This document shows positions 54,971 to 64,000 of a DNA stretch of 64,000 nucleotides, one piece after another. This stretch comes from Parazoarcus communis (GTDB lineage Bacteria > Pseudomonadota > Gammaproteobacteria > Burkholderiales > Rhodocyclaceae). The position numbers and the translations under genes were made by a program. The notes below the pieces were generated by a model. It did not search any database, was not told the origin of the DNA, and saw nothing but the letters and a program-made list of their open reading frames with translations. The DNA is taken from contig NZ_CP022188.1 of assembly GCF_003111665.1 (NCBI RefSeq), positions 4,340,001 through 4,404,000 of the forward strand, in the 5' to 3' direction. Each line of letters opens with the position of its first letter. Position 1 is the first letter of the stretch.

Positions 54971-56480
54971 GCATCTTGATCCGCCCTCGACAGCAGACAG
55001 CGCCGACTACAGCCCGCGCCTGCGCGTTGTGGAGCGCGGCAAGGTCAGTTCGGTCGGTGATGGCGTGGTGTGGATCGAAGGCCTGCCTTCGGCACGCATG
55101 GACGGGATCGTCAGGATCTCGGACGGCAGCGAGGCGCTGGTTTTCCACCTCGCCGCAGACCGTATCGGCGCCATTCTGCTGACCACCACGCCGGCACTCA
55201 TGCCTGGTTGCGAGGCACGGCAATCCGGCGACATTCTCACCATGCCGACCGGCGACGGCCTGCTCGGCAGAGTCATCGACCCCCTGGGTGCGCCGCTCGA
55301 CGGTGGCGCCGCGCCGGACTGCAGCGGGCGGCGACCGATTGAAGGCAACTCTCCGCCCATCGTTGCACGTGACTTCGTCGACCGCCCGCTCTACACCGGC
55401 AGCAAGATCGTCGACACCCTGATTCCGATCGGCCGCGGCCAGCGCCAGCTGTTGATCGGCGACAATGGCACCGGCAAGAGCGCATTGGCGCTGGACGCGG
55501 TCATCAGCCAGCGCGACCAGAACGTGCGCTGCCTGTACGTGATGATCGGCCAGAAGCGCTCGTCGGTGGTGCAGACCATTGACACCCTGCGCACCCACGG
55601 CGCCCTGAGCTATACCACCATGGTCGTGGCCGAAGCCACGGCCAGCACCGGCCTGCGTTACCTGGCGCCCTTCTCCGGCTGTGCGATCGCGGAGGACTGG
55701 ATGGACGCCGGTCACGATGCCCTGATCGTCTATGACGACCTCACCACGCACGCCCGCGCCTATCGCGAACTGTCACTGCTGCTGCGCCGCCCCCCGGGTC
55801 GCGAAGCCTATCCCGCCGACATCTTCTACCTGCACGCGCGCCTGCTTGAACGCTCTACCCGCCTCAGTGCTGCCAACGGCGGCGGCAGCATGACGGCGCT
55901 GCCGATTGCCGAAACCGAGCAGGGCGAGATTGCGGCCTATATCCCGACCAATCTGATCTCGATCACCGACGGACAGATCCACTTCGACAGCAAGCAGTTC
56001 GCCCGCGGCGTACTGCCGGCGATCGACATCACGCGCTCGGTCTCGCGCATCGGCGGCAAGGCCCAGCACGAGGCAATCAAGCGCGAAGCCGGGCGCATGA
56101 AGCTCGATTACCTGCAGTTTCTCGAACTCGAAGTGTTCACACGATTCGGCGCCAAGCTCGAAGCCTCGATGGAAGCACGCATCCGTCGCGGGCGGCTGCT
56201 GCGCGACATCCTCGCCCAGGATCGCCTCGACCCTCACAGCGCCCTCGACCAGCTCGCATGGCTCATCGCCTGCAACGAAAACCTGCTCGACGGACTCGAC
56301 GACGGCGCCCTCGACGCCGCACTGCACAGCCTGCGCAACGGTGCTGCAGGCAGTGGCCTCACGCTCGACAGCCCGCGCACCGAATGGCTGACCGCCGTGC
56401 GCGGCTGGCTGAGTTCGGCCGCCGATACACTGGCCGCAGCCGGACCCGATGCACCTGCCGAGCTTGCCGACAGATCATGA
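54960..56480 (+). CDS. atpA: N-ATPase subunit alpha
   Basis: The non-catalytic nucleotide-binding subunit, about 506 residues. It has the P-loop [15 protein letters not shown], the [16 protein letters not shown] motif and [23 protein letters not shown], and the arginine-finger region [10 protein letters not shown]. The start is GTG at 54960, with AGGGG upstream and an 11-nt overlap with atpF. The C-terminal domain is typical. It precedes gamma, as in the N-ATPase order. Confidence 0.94.
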   Translation: MRAEHLDPPSTADSADYSPRLRVVERGKVSSVGDGVVWIEGLPSARMDGIVRISDGSEALVFHLAADRIGAILLTTTPALMPGCEARQSGDILTMPTGDGLLGRVIDPLGAPLDGGAAPDCSGRRPIEGNSPPIVARDFVDRPLYTGSKIVDTLIPIGRGQRQLLIGDNGTGKSALALDAVISQRDQNVRCLYVMIGQKRSSVVQTIDTLRTHGALSYTTMVVAEATASTGLRYLAPFSGCAIAEDWMDAGHDALIVYDDLTTHARAYRELSLLLRRPPGREAYPADIFYLHARLLERSTRLSAANGGGSMTALPIAETEQGEIAAYIPTNLISITDGQIHFDSKQFARGVLPAIDITRSVSRIGGKAQHEAIKREAGRMKLDYLQFLELEVFTRFGAKLEASMEARIRRGRLLRDILAQDRLDPHSALDQLAWLIACNENLLDGLDDGALDAALHSLRNGAAGSGLTLDSPRTEWLTAVRGWLSSAADTLAAAGPDAPAELADRS

Positions 56481-57301
56481 GCAAGCGCCGCGAGCTCGAA
56501 GGCCATATCGACAGCCTCGCCGACATCGGCGAGTTGCTGGGGGCGATGAAGAATCTCGCGCTGGTCGAAAGCCGTCGCATCAATACCTTCATCGATGCCC
56601 AGCGCGCCGCCGCACGCATTGTCGAGAGCACGCTGGCGGATTTCATTGCGGACTATTCCGCACACATTGCGCCCCCTGCCACCCATGGCGAAGTGCTGTG
56701 TCTGATCGGATCCGAACGCGGCTTTTGCGGCGATCTCAACCAGCGCCTGATCGCCGAATCGAAAGCCGCGACGGCGGGTGCGCAGATCGTGCTCGTCGGC
56801 AGCCGTCTGGCCGACGCGTGGGCCCACGATTTCGCGGCGAGCATTCCCGGCGCAGGTTTTGGCGATGAGGTGCAGAACGTGCTCGCCAACCTCGTCGCCA
56901 CCCTCACCCCCTTGCTTCAGGGGTCAAGGCAGTTCGGCCCGCCCGCGCTCAGCCTGCTATATCTCGGCGAAGCCGGCACGGTGCATCATTCGCTGCTGCC
57001 GGCGCCCGAACCACGTCGGGGCGGGCCGCGCCGCAGCCATGCGCTGCAGCTCACTCTGTCACCACAGGCCTTTCATGCCGCGCTGATCGACCAGTTTCTC
57101 GAGACCGCGCTCAGCGGCGCACTCTATGACGCCCTGCTGCACGAAAATCAGCTCCGTCTCGAACACATGGAACAGGCTGGCCACCGTATCGATGAACAGC
57201 TCGAAGACCTCGGCCGGCGCAGCAATCGTGCACGTCAGGAAGAAATCACCGAGGAGATCGAGATCATCCTGCTCTCAAGCCTCGGCGGCAGCGACACCTG
57301 A
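56477..57301 (+). CDS. atpG: N-ATPase subunit gamma
   Basis: The rotor shaft, 274 residues, somewhat divergent from housekeeping gamma: long N- and C-terminal helices ([28 protein letters not shown] and [19 protein letters not shown]) around a Rossmann-like domain with [15 protein letters not shown]. It overlaps atpA by 4 nt and ends the operon at a hairpin. Confidence 0.92.
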   Translation: MSKRRELEGHIDSLADIGELLGAMKNLALVESRRINTFIDAQRAAARIVESTLADFIADYSAHIAPPATHGEVLCLIGSERGFCGDLNQRLIAESKAATAGAQIVLVGSRLADAWAHDFAASIPGAGFGDEVQNVLANLVATLTPLLQGSRQFGPPALSLLYLGEAGTVHHSLLPAPEPRRGGPRRSHALQLTLSPQAFHAALIDQFLETALSGALYDALLHENQLRLEHMEQAGHRIDEQLEDLGRRSNRARQEEITEEIEIILLSSLGGSDT

Positions 57302-57303
57302 GC

Positions 57304-57331
57304 TCACCGCCCCTGTTCGAGGGCACGGTGA
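57304..57331. terminator. hairpin between convergent atpG and the ABC exporter gene
   Basis: TCACCG (57304-57309) and CGGTGA (57326-57331) form a stem that continues as CCC/GGG inside. There is no T-tract. Confidence 0.4.
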
Positions 57332-57332
57332 T

Positions 57333-59135
57333 TCAGAGGTCCAGTTGCAAGGCCGCGAGTCGCGAATAAAGCCCGCCCTGTTTGCGCAAGTCATCCGGCG
57401 TGCCGGTTTCGACAATGCGCCCGCCGTCCATCACCACAATGCGATCGACCTTTTGCACGGTGGCGAGGCGATGCGCGATGATCAGCGTCGTCCGCCCTTC
57501 CATCGCCGCGTTCAGCCCCTGTTGCACCAGGATCTCGGATTCGGCGTCGAGCGCACTGGTGGCCTCGTCGAGCAGCAGCAGCCGCGCATGTTTGAGAATG
57601 GCGCGTGCAATCGCGATACGCTGGCGCTGCCCGCCCGACAGCCGCGTGCCACGCTCGCCCAGAAAGGTCTGGTAGCCCTCGGGCAGACGGCCGATGAATT
57701 CATCCACCAGGGCCGCGCGCGCCGCCTGCATCACTTCTTCGTCGGTCGCATCCATGCGTCCGTAGCGGATGTTCTCCAGCGCGTTGGCGGAGAAGATCAC
57801 CGGGTCCTGCGGCACGATGGCGATGTCCTTGCGCAGATCGTGGAGGCTAAGCGTGCGGATATCCTGGTCGTTGATGAGCACGCTGCCGCCGGTGACCTCG
57901 TAGTAGCGCAACAAGAGCTGGAACAGGCTGGTCTTGCCCGCGCCCGACGGCCCCACCAGCGCAACACGCTCGCCCGGCCGGATGTCGAGGCAGATGTCAT
58001 CAAGCGCGCGGATCTGAGGACGACCGGGGTAGGCAAAGACCACATGATCGAGCCGGATGCCGACCTGCGCCGCCGGCGACGGTTGCACGGTTTCGGCTTG
58101 TTCGCGGATGGCGGATTCGGCATGCAGCAAATCGAGCAGGCGTTCGGTCGCGCCGGCCGCGCGCATCACGTCGCCCCACACTTCGGCCATGGTCCCCACG
58201 CCGCCAGCCACCAAGGCGGCGTACAGCACAAAGGAGGCCAACTCGCCGCCGGTCATCACGCCTTCGTGCACCTGACGCGCACCCACCCACAGCACGAAGA
58301 TGATGGTCCCCATCACCGCGGTGATGATCAGCGCTGTCAACGCTGCGCGCACCCGCGTACGCCGGATCGCGGTGACGAAGCTGGTTTCGGTACGATCGGA
58401 AAAGCGCTTCGCTTCCTGCCGCTCCTGGGTGCAGGCCTGCACCGTGGGCATGGCATTGAGAATCTCTCCAGCCAGCGCCGAAGTATCGGCAATGCGGTCC
58501 TGCGACTCGCGCGACAGGCGCCGCACCTTGCGCCCGATGGCCATGATCGGCAGCACCAGCAGGACCATCAGCACCAGGTTCAGGGAAAACAGATAGAAGC
58601 TGGTCACGGCCAGCATGATCATGCCGCCGATGAACTGGAACAGGCTGCGCAGCCCCATCGAGATCGAACTGCCGACCACGGTCTGGATCAGGGTGGTATC
58701 GCCGGTCAGGCGCGACAGCACCTCGCCCGTCTGCAAGGTCTCGAAAAACTGCGGCGACTGCGACAGCACCCGCGCATACACCGCATTGCGCAAGTCCGCC
58801 GTTGCCCGCTCGCCCACCCAGGACACGGTGTAATAGCGCATCGCCACCGCCAGCGCCCACAGGCTGGCCAGCCCGAACAAGGCCAAAAAATGGCCGTTCA
58901 GGCTCAGGGCACCGAGCAGGCTGCTGCCTGCGGCTTCCCGGCTTTGCGCACCGAAGCCGAAATCGATGAGATCGCGAAACGCCAGCGGTACCAGCAGGAT
59001 CGTCCCTGATGCCACGCACAGCAATACAAAGGCCAGCGCAATGCGCGCCCGGTAGGGGCGTAAAAATGGCCACAGCCCGCTCAGCACCGAAAGCCGCCGC
59101 GGGCCCTTCGCCGGATCCTGCCTGTTCCGTGTCAT
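57333..59135 (-). CDS. ABC exporter, fused permease and ATPase (MsbA-like)
   Basis: A 600-residue half-transporter: six membrane helices in the first ~330 residues, then the ATPase domain with Walker A GPSGAGKTS, signature LSGGQRQRIAIARA, Walker B LLLLDEATSALD and the IIAHRLAT switch histidine. It is of the MsbA/lipid or multidrug exporter type and probably works as a homodimer. The ATG at 59135 is selected; the upstream open frame overlaps the next gene's 3' end. It lies 10 bp after the preceding gene on the same strand and may be co-transcribed with it. Confidence 0.92.
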   Translation of the reverse strand: MTRNRQDPAKGPRRLSVLSGLWPFLRPYRARIALAFVLLCVASGTILLVPLAFRDLIDFGFGAQSREAAGSSLLGALSLNGHFLALFGLASLWALAVAMRYYTVSWVGERATADLRNAVYARVLSQSPQFFETLQTGEVLSRLTGDTTLIQTVVGSSISMGLRSLFQFIGGMIMLAVTSFYLFSLNLVLMVLLVLPIMAIGRKVRRLSRESQDRIADTSALAGEILNAMPTVQACTQERQEAKRFSDRTETSFVTAIRRTRVRAALTALIITAVMGTIIFVLWVGARQVHEGVMTGGELASFVLYAALVAGGVGTMAEVWGDVMRAAGATERLLDLLHAESAIREQAETVQPSPAAQVGIRLDHVVFAYPGRPQIRALDDICLDIRPGERVALVGPSGAGKTSLFQLLLRYYEVTGGSVLINDQDIRTLSLHDLRKDIAIVPQDPVIFSANALENIRYGRMDATDEEVMQAARAALVDEFIGRLPEGYQTFLGERGTRLSGGQRQRIAIARAILKHARLLLLDEATSALDAESEILVQQGLNAAMEGRTTLIIAHRLATVQKVDRIVVMDGGRIVETGTPDDLRKQGGLYSRLAALQLDL

Positions 59136-59145
59136 CCGCGCATGG

Positions 59146-59649
59146 TCAGGACGGTTTGCGAAATTCGTTCGCAACCCACGCGTTTGCGCTGCTGGTCGTG
59201 AGCTTGAATCCGGCCGACACCCTGATCCGGGCAAGCTCCTCTCCATTGGCATCAAAGGCGGCGAGCATCGCGTAGGGGTCGTATTCGTCGGGTTCGATAT
59301 CGAGGGTGACGTCGATACGCCCATCGTCGCTATTCACCGTGACCTTCTTGTGAAACATCGCGTGCAGTTGCTGCTCGTGCCGACGCCTGAACTCGGACGC
59401 AGTCTTGACCAAGGTATTGAACGCGTTGGCGTCGAGCGGCTTCGGATTCTTTTTGTCGCGCCCCATCGTCCACGGGCCAACCAGCGCAGGCTCGGGCTCG
59501 CCGTCGATGGTCATCGACACTGCCCAGCCCTCGTCATCTTCGTTCTTGATCACGCGCGCAGTCCAGCCGTCGTCGCACCACAGTCGCGCCTCTTTGATCG
59601 GCGCGGATTCGTCGAGCCCGTCGGACTCGCTGCTTGTCATCTCAGTCAT
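59146..59649 (-). CDS. hypothetical protein, 167 aa
   Basis: An acidic protein with no signal peptide or membrane segment. It starts MTEMTSSESDGLDESAPIKE, contains WTARVIKNEDDEGWAVSMTIDGEPEPALVGPWTMGRDKKNPKPLD and ends VANEFRKPS; short blocks given. I recognise the style of a conserved betaproteobacterial protein of unknown function, but not the family. It is directly upstream of the ABC exporter (10-bp gap), so it could be a soluble partner or an unrelated gene in the same transcript. Confidence 0.75.
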   Translation of the reverse strand: MTEMTSSESDGLDESAPIKEARLWCDDGWTARVIKNEDDEGWAVSMTIDGEPEPALVGPWTMGRDKKNPKPLDANAFNTLVKTASEFRRRHEQQLHAMFHKKVTVNSDDGRIDVTLDIEPDEYDPYAMLAAFDANGEELARIRVSAGFKLTTSSANAWVANEFRKPS

Positions 59650-59783
59650 CGTGCCATTTTACTGCTGCAGCGCACTTATCAGGGCCTGGCGCCACTGAAA
59701 AAGGCCGGCCCACTTGACCAGATCGGAGTCGGGCAGCGTATTCGGGGCGTACACTGTGCCGACCTGCAACATCAAGAAAACCC

Positions 59784-61019
<1,236 letters not shown>

Positions 61020-61046
61020 CGCAGGATTGCGCCAGCCACCACTTCA

Positions 61047-61442
61047 TCAGATCCCGACACGCCCCTTCACGCCAGCCATATCACGCACCAGAAAATGGAC
61101 CAGCGCGACCAGGGGAAAAACACTGCCGATAGCACTCACCCACATCCAGCCACCGTGTTCGTAGAGCACGCTGGCCATGGCCGACCCTGCCGCGCCGCCG
61201 ACGAAAATGCTGGTCATGTAGAGCGCATTGAGCCGGTTGCGAATGGCCGGGTCGAGCGCATAGATTTCGCGCTGCCCCAGAACCATGTTGGTTTGCACGC
61301 AGAAGTCCAGCACTACACCTGTCACCACCAGACCAATGATGCCGAGAGACGGCAACACCAGCACGGGCAGAAAACACATCGCACCGACGACAAGTGCGGC
61401 CAGTGTCGCAACCCGGGTATGTCCGGCGTCGGCCCAGCGCCC
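61047..61442 (-). pseudogene. 3' remnant of an MFS transporter
   Basis: About 130 C-terminal residues of a major-facilitator protein survive: the loop motif GRWADAGHTR, then four membrane helices (ALVVGAMCFLPVLV, GIIGLVVTGVVLDFCVQ, SIFVGGAAGSAMASVLYEH, WMWVSAIGSVFPLVALVHFLV). The N-terminal half and promoter are absent; homology stops at about 61442, where a LysR remnant on the other strand begins. Confidence 0.75.
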
Positions 61443-61758
61443 GGGGCGACAACGCTGGAACTTCACTATGGCGACACGCACCGAGTCCGTGGAAGTCGAC
61501 GGCCCCTTCATCACCAACAGTCTGGACATGCTGCTCACGGCCACGCACGACGCACACGGCTTTGCCCTGCTACCGGAATGGCTCATACGCGACGACATCC
61601 GCAGCGGAAAACTCGAACCTGTGCTCGACGCCTGGCGCGTCACCCTTCCGGGTGGCGACGCGCACGTTTATGCAGCCTGCCTGCCGAACCGGCGCCATTC
61701 CCGCAAGGTGCATGCCTTCATACAGCATGTGAGCACCCACCTCTCGCAACCGGCTTGA
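61443..61758 (+). pseudogene. 3' remnant of a LysR-type regulator
   Basis: About 105 C-terminal residues of a LysR effector domain are recognisable (VEVDGPFITNSLDMLLTATHDAHGFALLPEWLIRDDIRSGKLEPVL, shown in part). The helix-turn-helix and the first half of the effector domain are missing. Together with the truncated MFS gene this looks like a former divergent regulator/transporter pair whose centre was deleted. Confidence 0.75.
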
Positions 61759-61910
61759 GGAACGGCGTACCGATAGCATCGCAGAATGCCGCTAGAATCC
61801 GGGACGCAGGGGCGATCCGCGACCGATCCCTGGCCGCAGCCCCTTGCGATCGCGTCTTTGATCATGCGAACGGATTTCCGCCCCACAAGCGTGCCCTGGA
61901 GTTTTTTCGA

Positions 61911-62840
61911 ATGCGTTTCCCCGTTCTTCTCATCGACCCGCAGGCAACGGACATCAAACACATCCTGGCGCAGTCGGCACCTGACATCGAGTTCATCGAG
62001 GACATCGGCGATGTCGAATCAGTCCGTCAATGCGAGATCTGGTTTGGCGCGCCTGACAAGGCGGCGGCGCTGCTGGTCAATGGCTTCAAGCCACGCTGGT
62101 TTCAATCGACATGGGCCGGAATCAGACCCTTGCTGTCGGACCGGCTTCCCACGGATTACCGGCTGAGCCGGGCGGTTGGCATATTTGGCCAGCCGATTGC
62201 AGAGTACGTTCTTGCCCGCCTCCTGGAGCATTCTCAGCAACTGCGCGCACGCGCGCTCAGTCAGGCTCATCAGGAATGGAATGCCAGCTTGCCGGGCGTC
62301 CTGTCCGGCAGCAAGGTCCTCATTGTCGGGGCGGGAGAAATCGGCCAGTCGGTTGCGGGCTATCTGCGGCCATTTGGCGTGCGCCTGACCGGCGTCGCAA
62401 CACTGGCCAGACCCGTACCGAACTTTGATGCGGTGGTCACGCTTGCGGATCTATGCACCGTCGCCACCGACGCAGACTACGTCGTCAACATCCTGCCAGA
62501 CACGACCGCAACAACGGACATCTTCGACGACGCCTTCTTCGCAGCGCTCAAGCCCGGCGCGATCTTCATCAATGTCGGGCGCGGCAGCGCAGTCGTCGAT
62601 CGTGCGCTGATCAGCGCACTCGAACAGGGCCGGCTTGCCGCCGCCGTGCTGGACGTCTTCCGCGAGGAACCCCTCCCTGTGGCGCATCCATTCTGGACGA
62701 CGCCGCGCCTGACCCTCACCGGGCATATTGCCGGCCCCACCATTCCATCCCTGATATGCGGGCTGTTTGTCGAAAATCTGCGCAGATTCAATGCGGGTGA
62801 TGCGCTGAAAGGGGAAGTGGATTTCCTCAGGCCTTACTGA
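61911..62840 (+). CDS. D-2-hydroxyacid dehydrogenase (glyoxylate/hydroxypyruvate reductase-like)
   Basis: A 309-residue NAD(P)-dependent dehydrogenase reducing 2-oxo acids. The coenzyme motif is VLIVGAGEIGQSVAGYL; catalytic residues are Arg in VGRGSAVVDR, Glu in FREEPLP and His in TGHIAGPT. The protein lacks part of the substrate-domain length seen in formate-type family members and is closest in style to GhrA. GGAG precedes the ATG at 61911 by 9 bases; the very long upstream open frame is not used. The substrate is not certain. Confidence 0.87.
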   Translation: MRFPVLLIDPQATDIKHILAQSAPDIEFIEDIGDVESVRQCEIWFGAPDKAAALLVNGFKPRWFQSTWAGIRPLLSDRLPTDYRLSRAVGIFGQPIAEYVLARLLEHSQQLRARALSQAHQEWNASLPGVLSGSKVLIVGAGEIGQSVAGYLRPFGVRLTGVATLARPVPNFDAVVTLADLCTVATDADYVVNILPDTTATTDIFDDAFFAALKPGAIFINVGRGSAVVDRALISALEQGRLAAAVLDVFREEPLPVAHPFWTTPRLTLTGHIAGPTIPSLICGLFVENLRRFNAGDALKGEVDFLRPY

Positions 62841-62936
62841 TTTCGTTGAGCCCCGGGGTGCCCACCCATTTCTGCTGCATCTCGAGGCTTGGGCTCGCAC
62901 CGGACGGTTCGCGGCACCACCCGCGAACCTCAGCCC

Positions 62937-63554
62937 TCACGCCACGTAGCGCAGAATCGCGAAATAATGGACGGCGCTGCCGCCGATCACGAACAGGTGC
63001 CAGATGCCGTGCCAGTGGGCGAACTTCTCGTCGAAGACGTAAAACACGATCCCCAGCGTATAGATGAGCCCACCCACCGCGACCCAGGCGAAGCCTTCAG
63101 GTGAAAGGGCCTCCATCAGCGGGAAGATCGCAGCCAGGGCTGCCCAGCCCATCAGCACGTACAGCACCAGCGACAACACTCGTGTGCGCTTGCCGAGCAC
63201 AAACTCCTGCACGATTCCCACCAGCGCCAGCCCCCAGATCACGCCGAACAGCGACCAGCCCCATGGGCCCCGCAGACTGACCAGCGTAAAGGGGGTGTAT
63301 GTGCCTGCGATCAGGAGGTAGATGGCGTTGTGGTCGAGTTTGCGGAAGAATCGCTTCAAATCGCCCTTGGTGCTGTGATAGGCGGTTGAGAAACCGTACA
63401 GCATGACCAGCGTGGTGCCATAGATGGCAAAGCTGACGATCTTCCACGGGTCGCCGCTCAGCGCGCCGATCACGATCAGCACGACTGCGCCGGTCAGCGC
63501 GAGTAGCGTGCCCACAAGATGGCTGTAGCTGTTGAATCTTTCGCCGTGATACAC
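62937..63554 (-). CDS. hemolysin-III/PAQR-family membrane protein (YqfA-like)
   Basis: A 205-residue protein with seven membrane helices. Conserved motifs are HGERFNSYSHLVGT, YGFSTAYHSTKGDLKRFFRKLDHNAIYLLIAGTYTP (given in part) and the C-terminal GIWHLFVIGGSAVHYFAIL, supplying the metal-binding histidines of the PAQR fold. The GTG at 63554 is preferred because it has GGGGGGG six bases upstream and gives MYHGERF, the usual start. Function in E. coli YqfA is membrane-lipid or stress related and not firm. Confidence 0.9.
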   Translation of the reverse strand: MYHGERFNSYSHLVGTLLALTGAVVLIVIGALSGDPWKIVSFAIYGTTLVMLYGFSTAYHSTKGDLKRFFRKLDHNAIYLLIAGTYTPFTLVSLRGPWGWSLFGVIWGLALVGIVQEFVLGKRTRVLSLVLYVLMGWAALAAIFPLMEALSPEGFAWVAVGGLIYTLGIVFYVFDEKFAHWHGIWHLFVIGGSAVHYFAILRYVA

Positions 63555-63693
63555 GACTACCCCCCCTTCATCGGACGATGTGTCGCAGTAAAAACAATGA
63601 CTGTGAGCACCGCCGAACGGAATCGTTCGGGCCGGAAACATGTCCTGACAACACAGTCAGTGAACGCAACGAAAAGCGCTCACGACAAGGCGA

Positions 63694-64000
63694 TCAGGCT
63701 GTGTTCTCAGGCGCTGCCGCTTCCACCGTCACTTTGACTTCAACCGTCATGCCCATGAAGGCATCCGGCGAACCGATATAGCTGCCCGTCAGCGGCGCCG
63801 CCTGTGAAGGATCGCGCACCACCGCGACCCGGATCAGGTTGCGTCCGCCAACGATTGCGTTGGTCGGATCAAACGGCAGCCAGCCCGCGCCCGGCAGATA
63901 GACATGCACCCAGGCATGCGACGCGCCGCCGCCAACCATGCCACTCTCGGCACCCAGCAGGGACTCGTCATAGAGGTAACCGGACACGAAGCGCGCCGCC
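63694..64000 (-). CDS. transglutaminase-like protein (partial, C-terminal part)
   Basis: Only the last ~102 residues lie in the window; the gene continues past the right edge. The visible AARFVSGYLYDE, GASHAWVHVYLPGAGWLPFDPTN segment contains the His and Asp of the transglutaminase/cysteine-protease triad; the cysteine must lie upstream. This form, with a C-terminal beta extension, is common in proteins encoded beside alpha-E and circularly permuted ATP-grasp proteins, which cannot be checked here. Confidence 0.88.
   Translation of the reverse strand, partial: AARFVSGYLYDESLLGAESGMVGGGASHAWVHVYLPGAGWLPFDPTNAIVGGRNLIRVAVVRDPSQAAPLTGSYIGSPDAFMGMTVEVKVTVEAAAPENTA

Noticed and set aside
57126..59009. 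627-codon open frame opposite the ABC exporter gene
   Set aside because: Antisense shadow; the opposite strand carries all ABC motifs.

Overview
The window reads as chromosome of a high-GC betaproteobacterium, most likely Rhodocyclales (Azoarcus/Thauera/Aromatoleum type). This is inferred from gene content and protein style: gentisate and 4-hydroxybenzoate catabolism with TRAP uptake, CcoG plus an NsrR-like regulator, Bacillus-type SpeD next to SpeE, and a second N-type ATPase operon. No rRNA, tRNA, CRISPR array or intact insertion sequence was seen. Coding density is high, and most operons use ATGA-type start/stop overlaps.

Layout. 1-7.8 kb: the 5' part of a TAXI-type TRAP binding protein behind a near-perfect sigma-54 promoter, an FAD oxidoreductase, speD-speE, a RES/Xre toxin-antitoxin pair with duplicated operator palindromes, acpH with a membrane protein, then ccoG divergent from an nsrR-like gene. 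7.8-10.3 kb: HPP-CBS and DUF808 membrane proteins. 10.3-20.5 kb: an aromatic-acid block. A LysR regulator diverges from gentisate dioxygenase, fumarylpyruvate hydrolase, 3-hydroxybenzoate 6-hydroxylase, maleylpyruvate isomerase and a complete DctPQM TRAP transporter; an AraC regulator then diverges from pobA, which ends in a strong terminator. 20.6-25.8 kb: a cysteine-rich unknown protein and the three-gene N-acetylglutaminylglutamine amide (NAGGN) osmolyte cluster. 26-31 kb: a YqeY protein, an orphan Tle3-like lipase effector with a DUF2875 partner and a tiny coupled ORF, and a methyltransferase-like membrane protein. 31-36.5 kb: a DMT exporter and LysR pair, pirin, YbaK, threonine aldolase, parvulin, acylphosphatase. 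36.5-42 kb: an operon of DUF2760 and two divergent Hsp70 proteins. 42-51 kb: PepD, a lipoprotein, a trypsin-like protease, NdpA, a ferric-reductase-like flavoprotein, a peroxiredoxin-like protein with an AraC regulator, NudC. 51-57.3 kb: an N-ATPase operon in the order D-C-Q-B-E-F-A-G. 57.3-64 kb: an ABC exporter, a NhaP-type antiporter, an MFS/LysR pair truncated by what looks like one deletion, a D-2-hydroxyacid dehydrogenase, a hemolysin-III protein and the end of a transglutaminase-like protein.

Themes. 3-Hydroxybenzoate is probably imported by the TRAP system, hydroxylated to gentisate and cleaved to fumarate and pyruvate; 4-hydroxybenzoate goes to protocatechuate through PobA. NAGGN synthesis, the N-ATPase and the NhaP antiporter suggest adaptation to salt. 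The most unusual points are the N-ATPase operon without atpR, whose c subunit has lost ion-ligand positions, and the coupled DUF2760/Hsp70/Hsp70 operon of unknown role.
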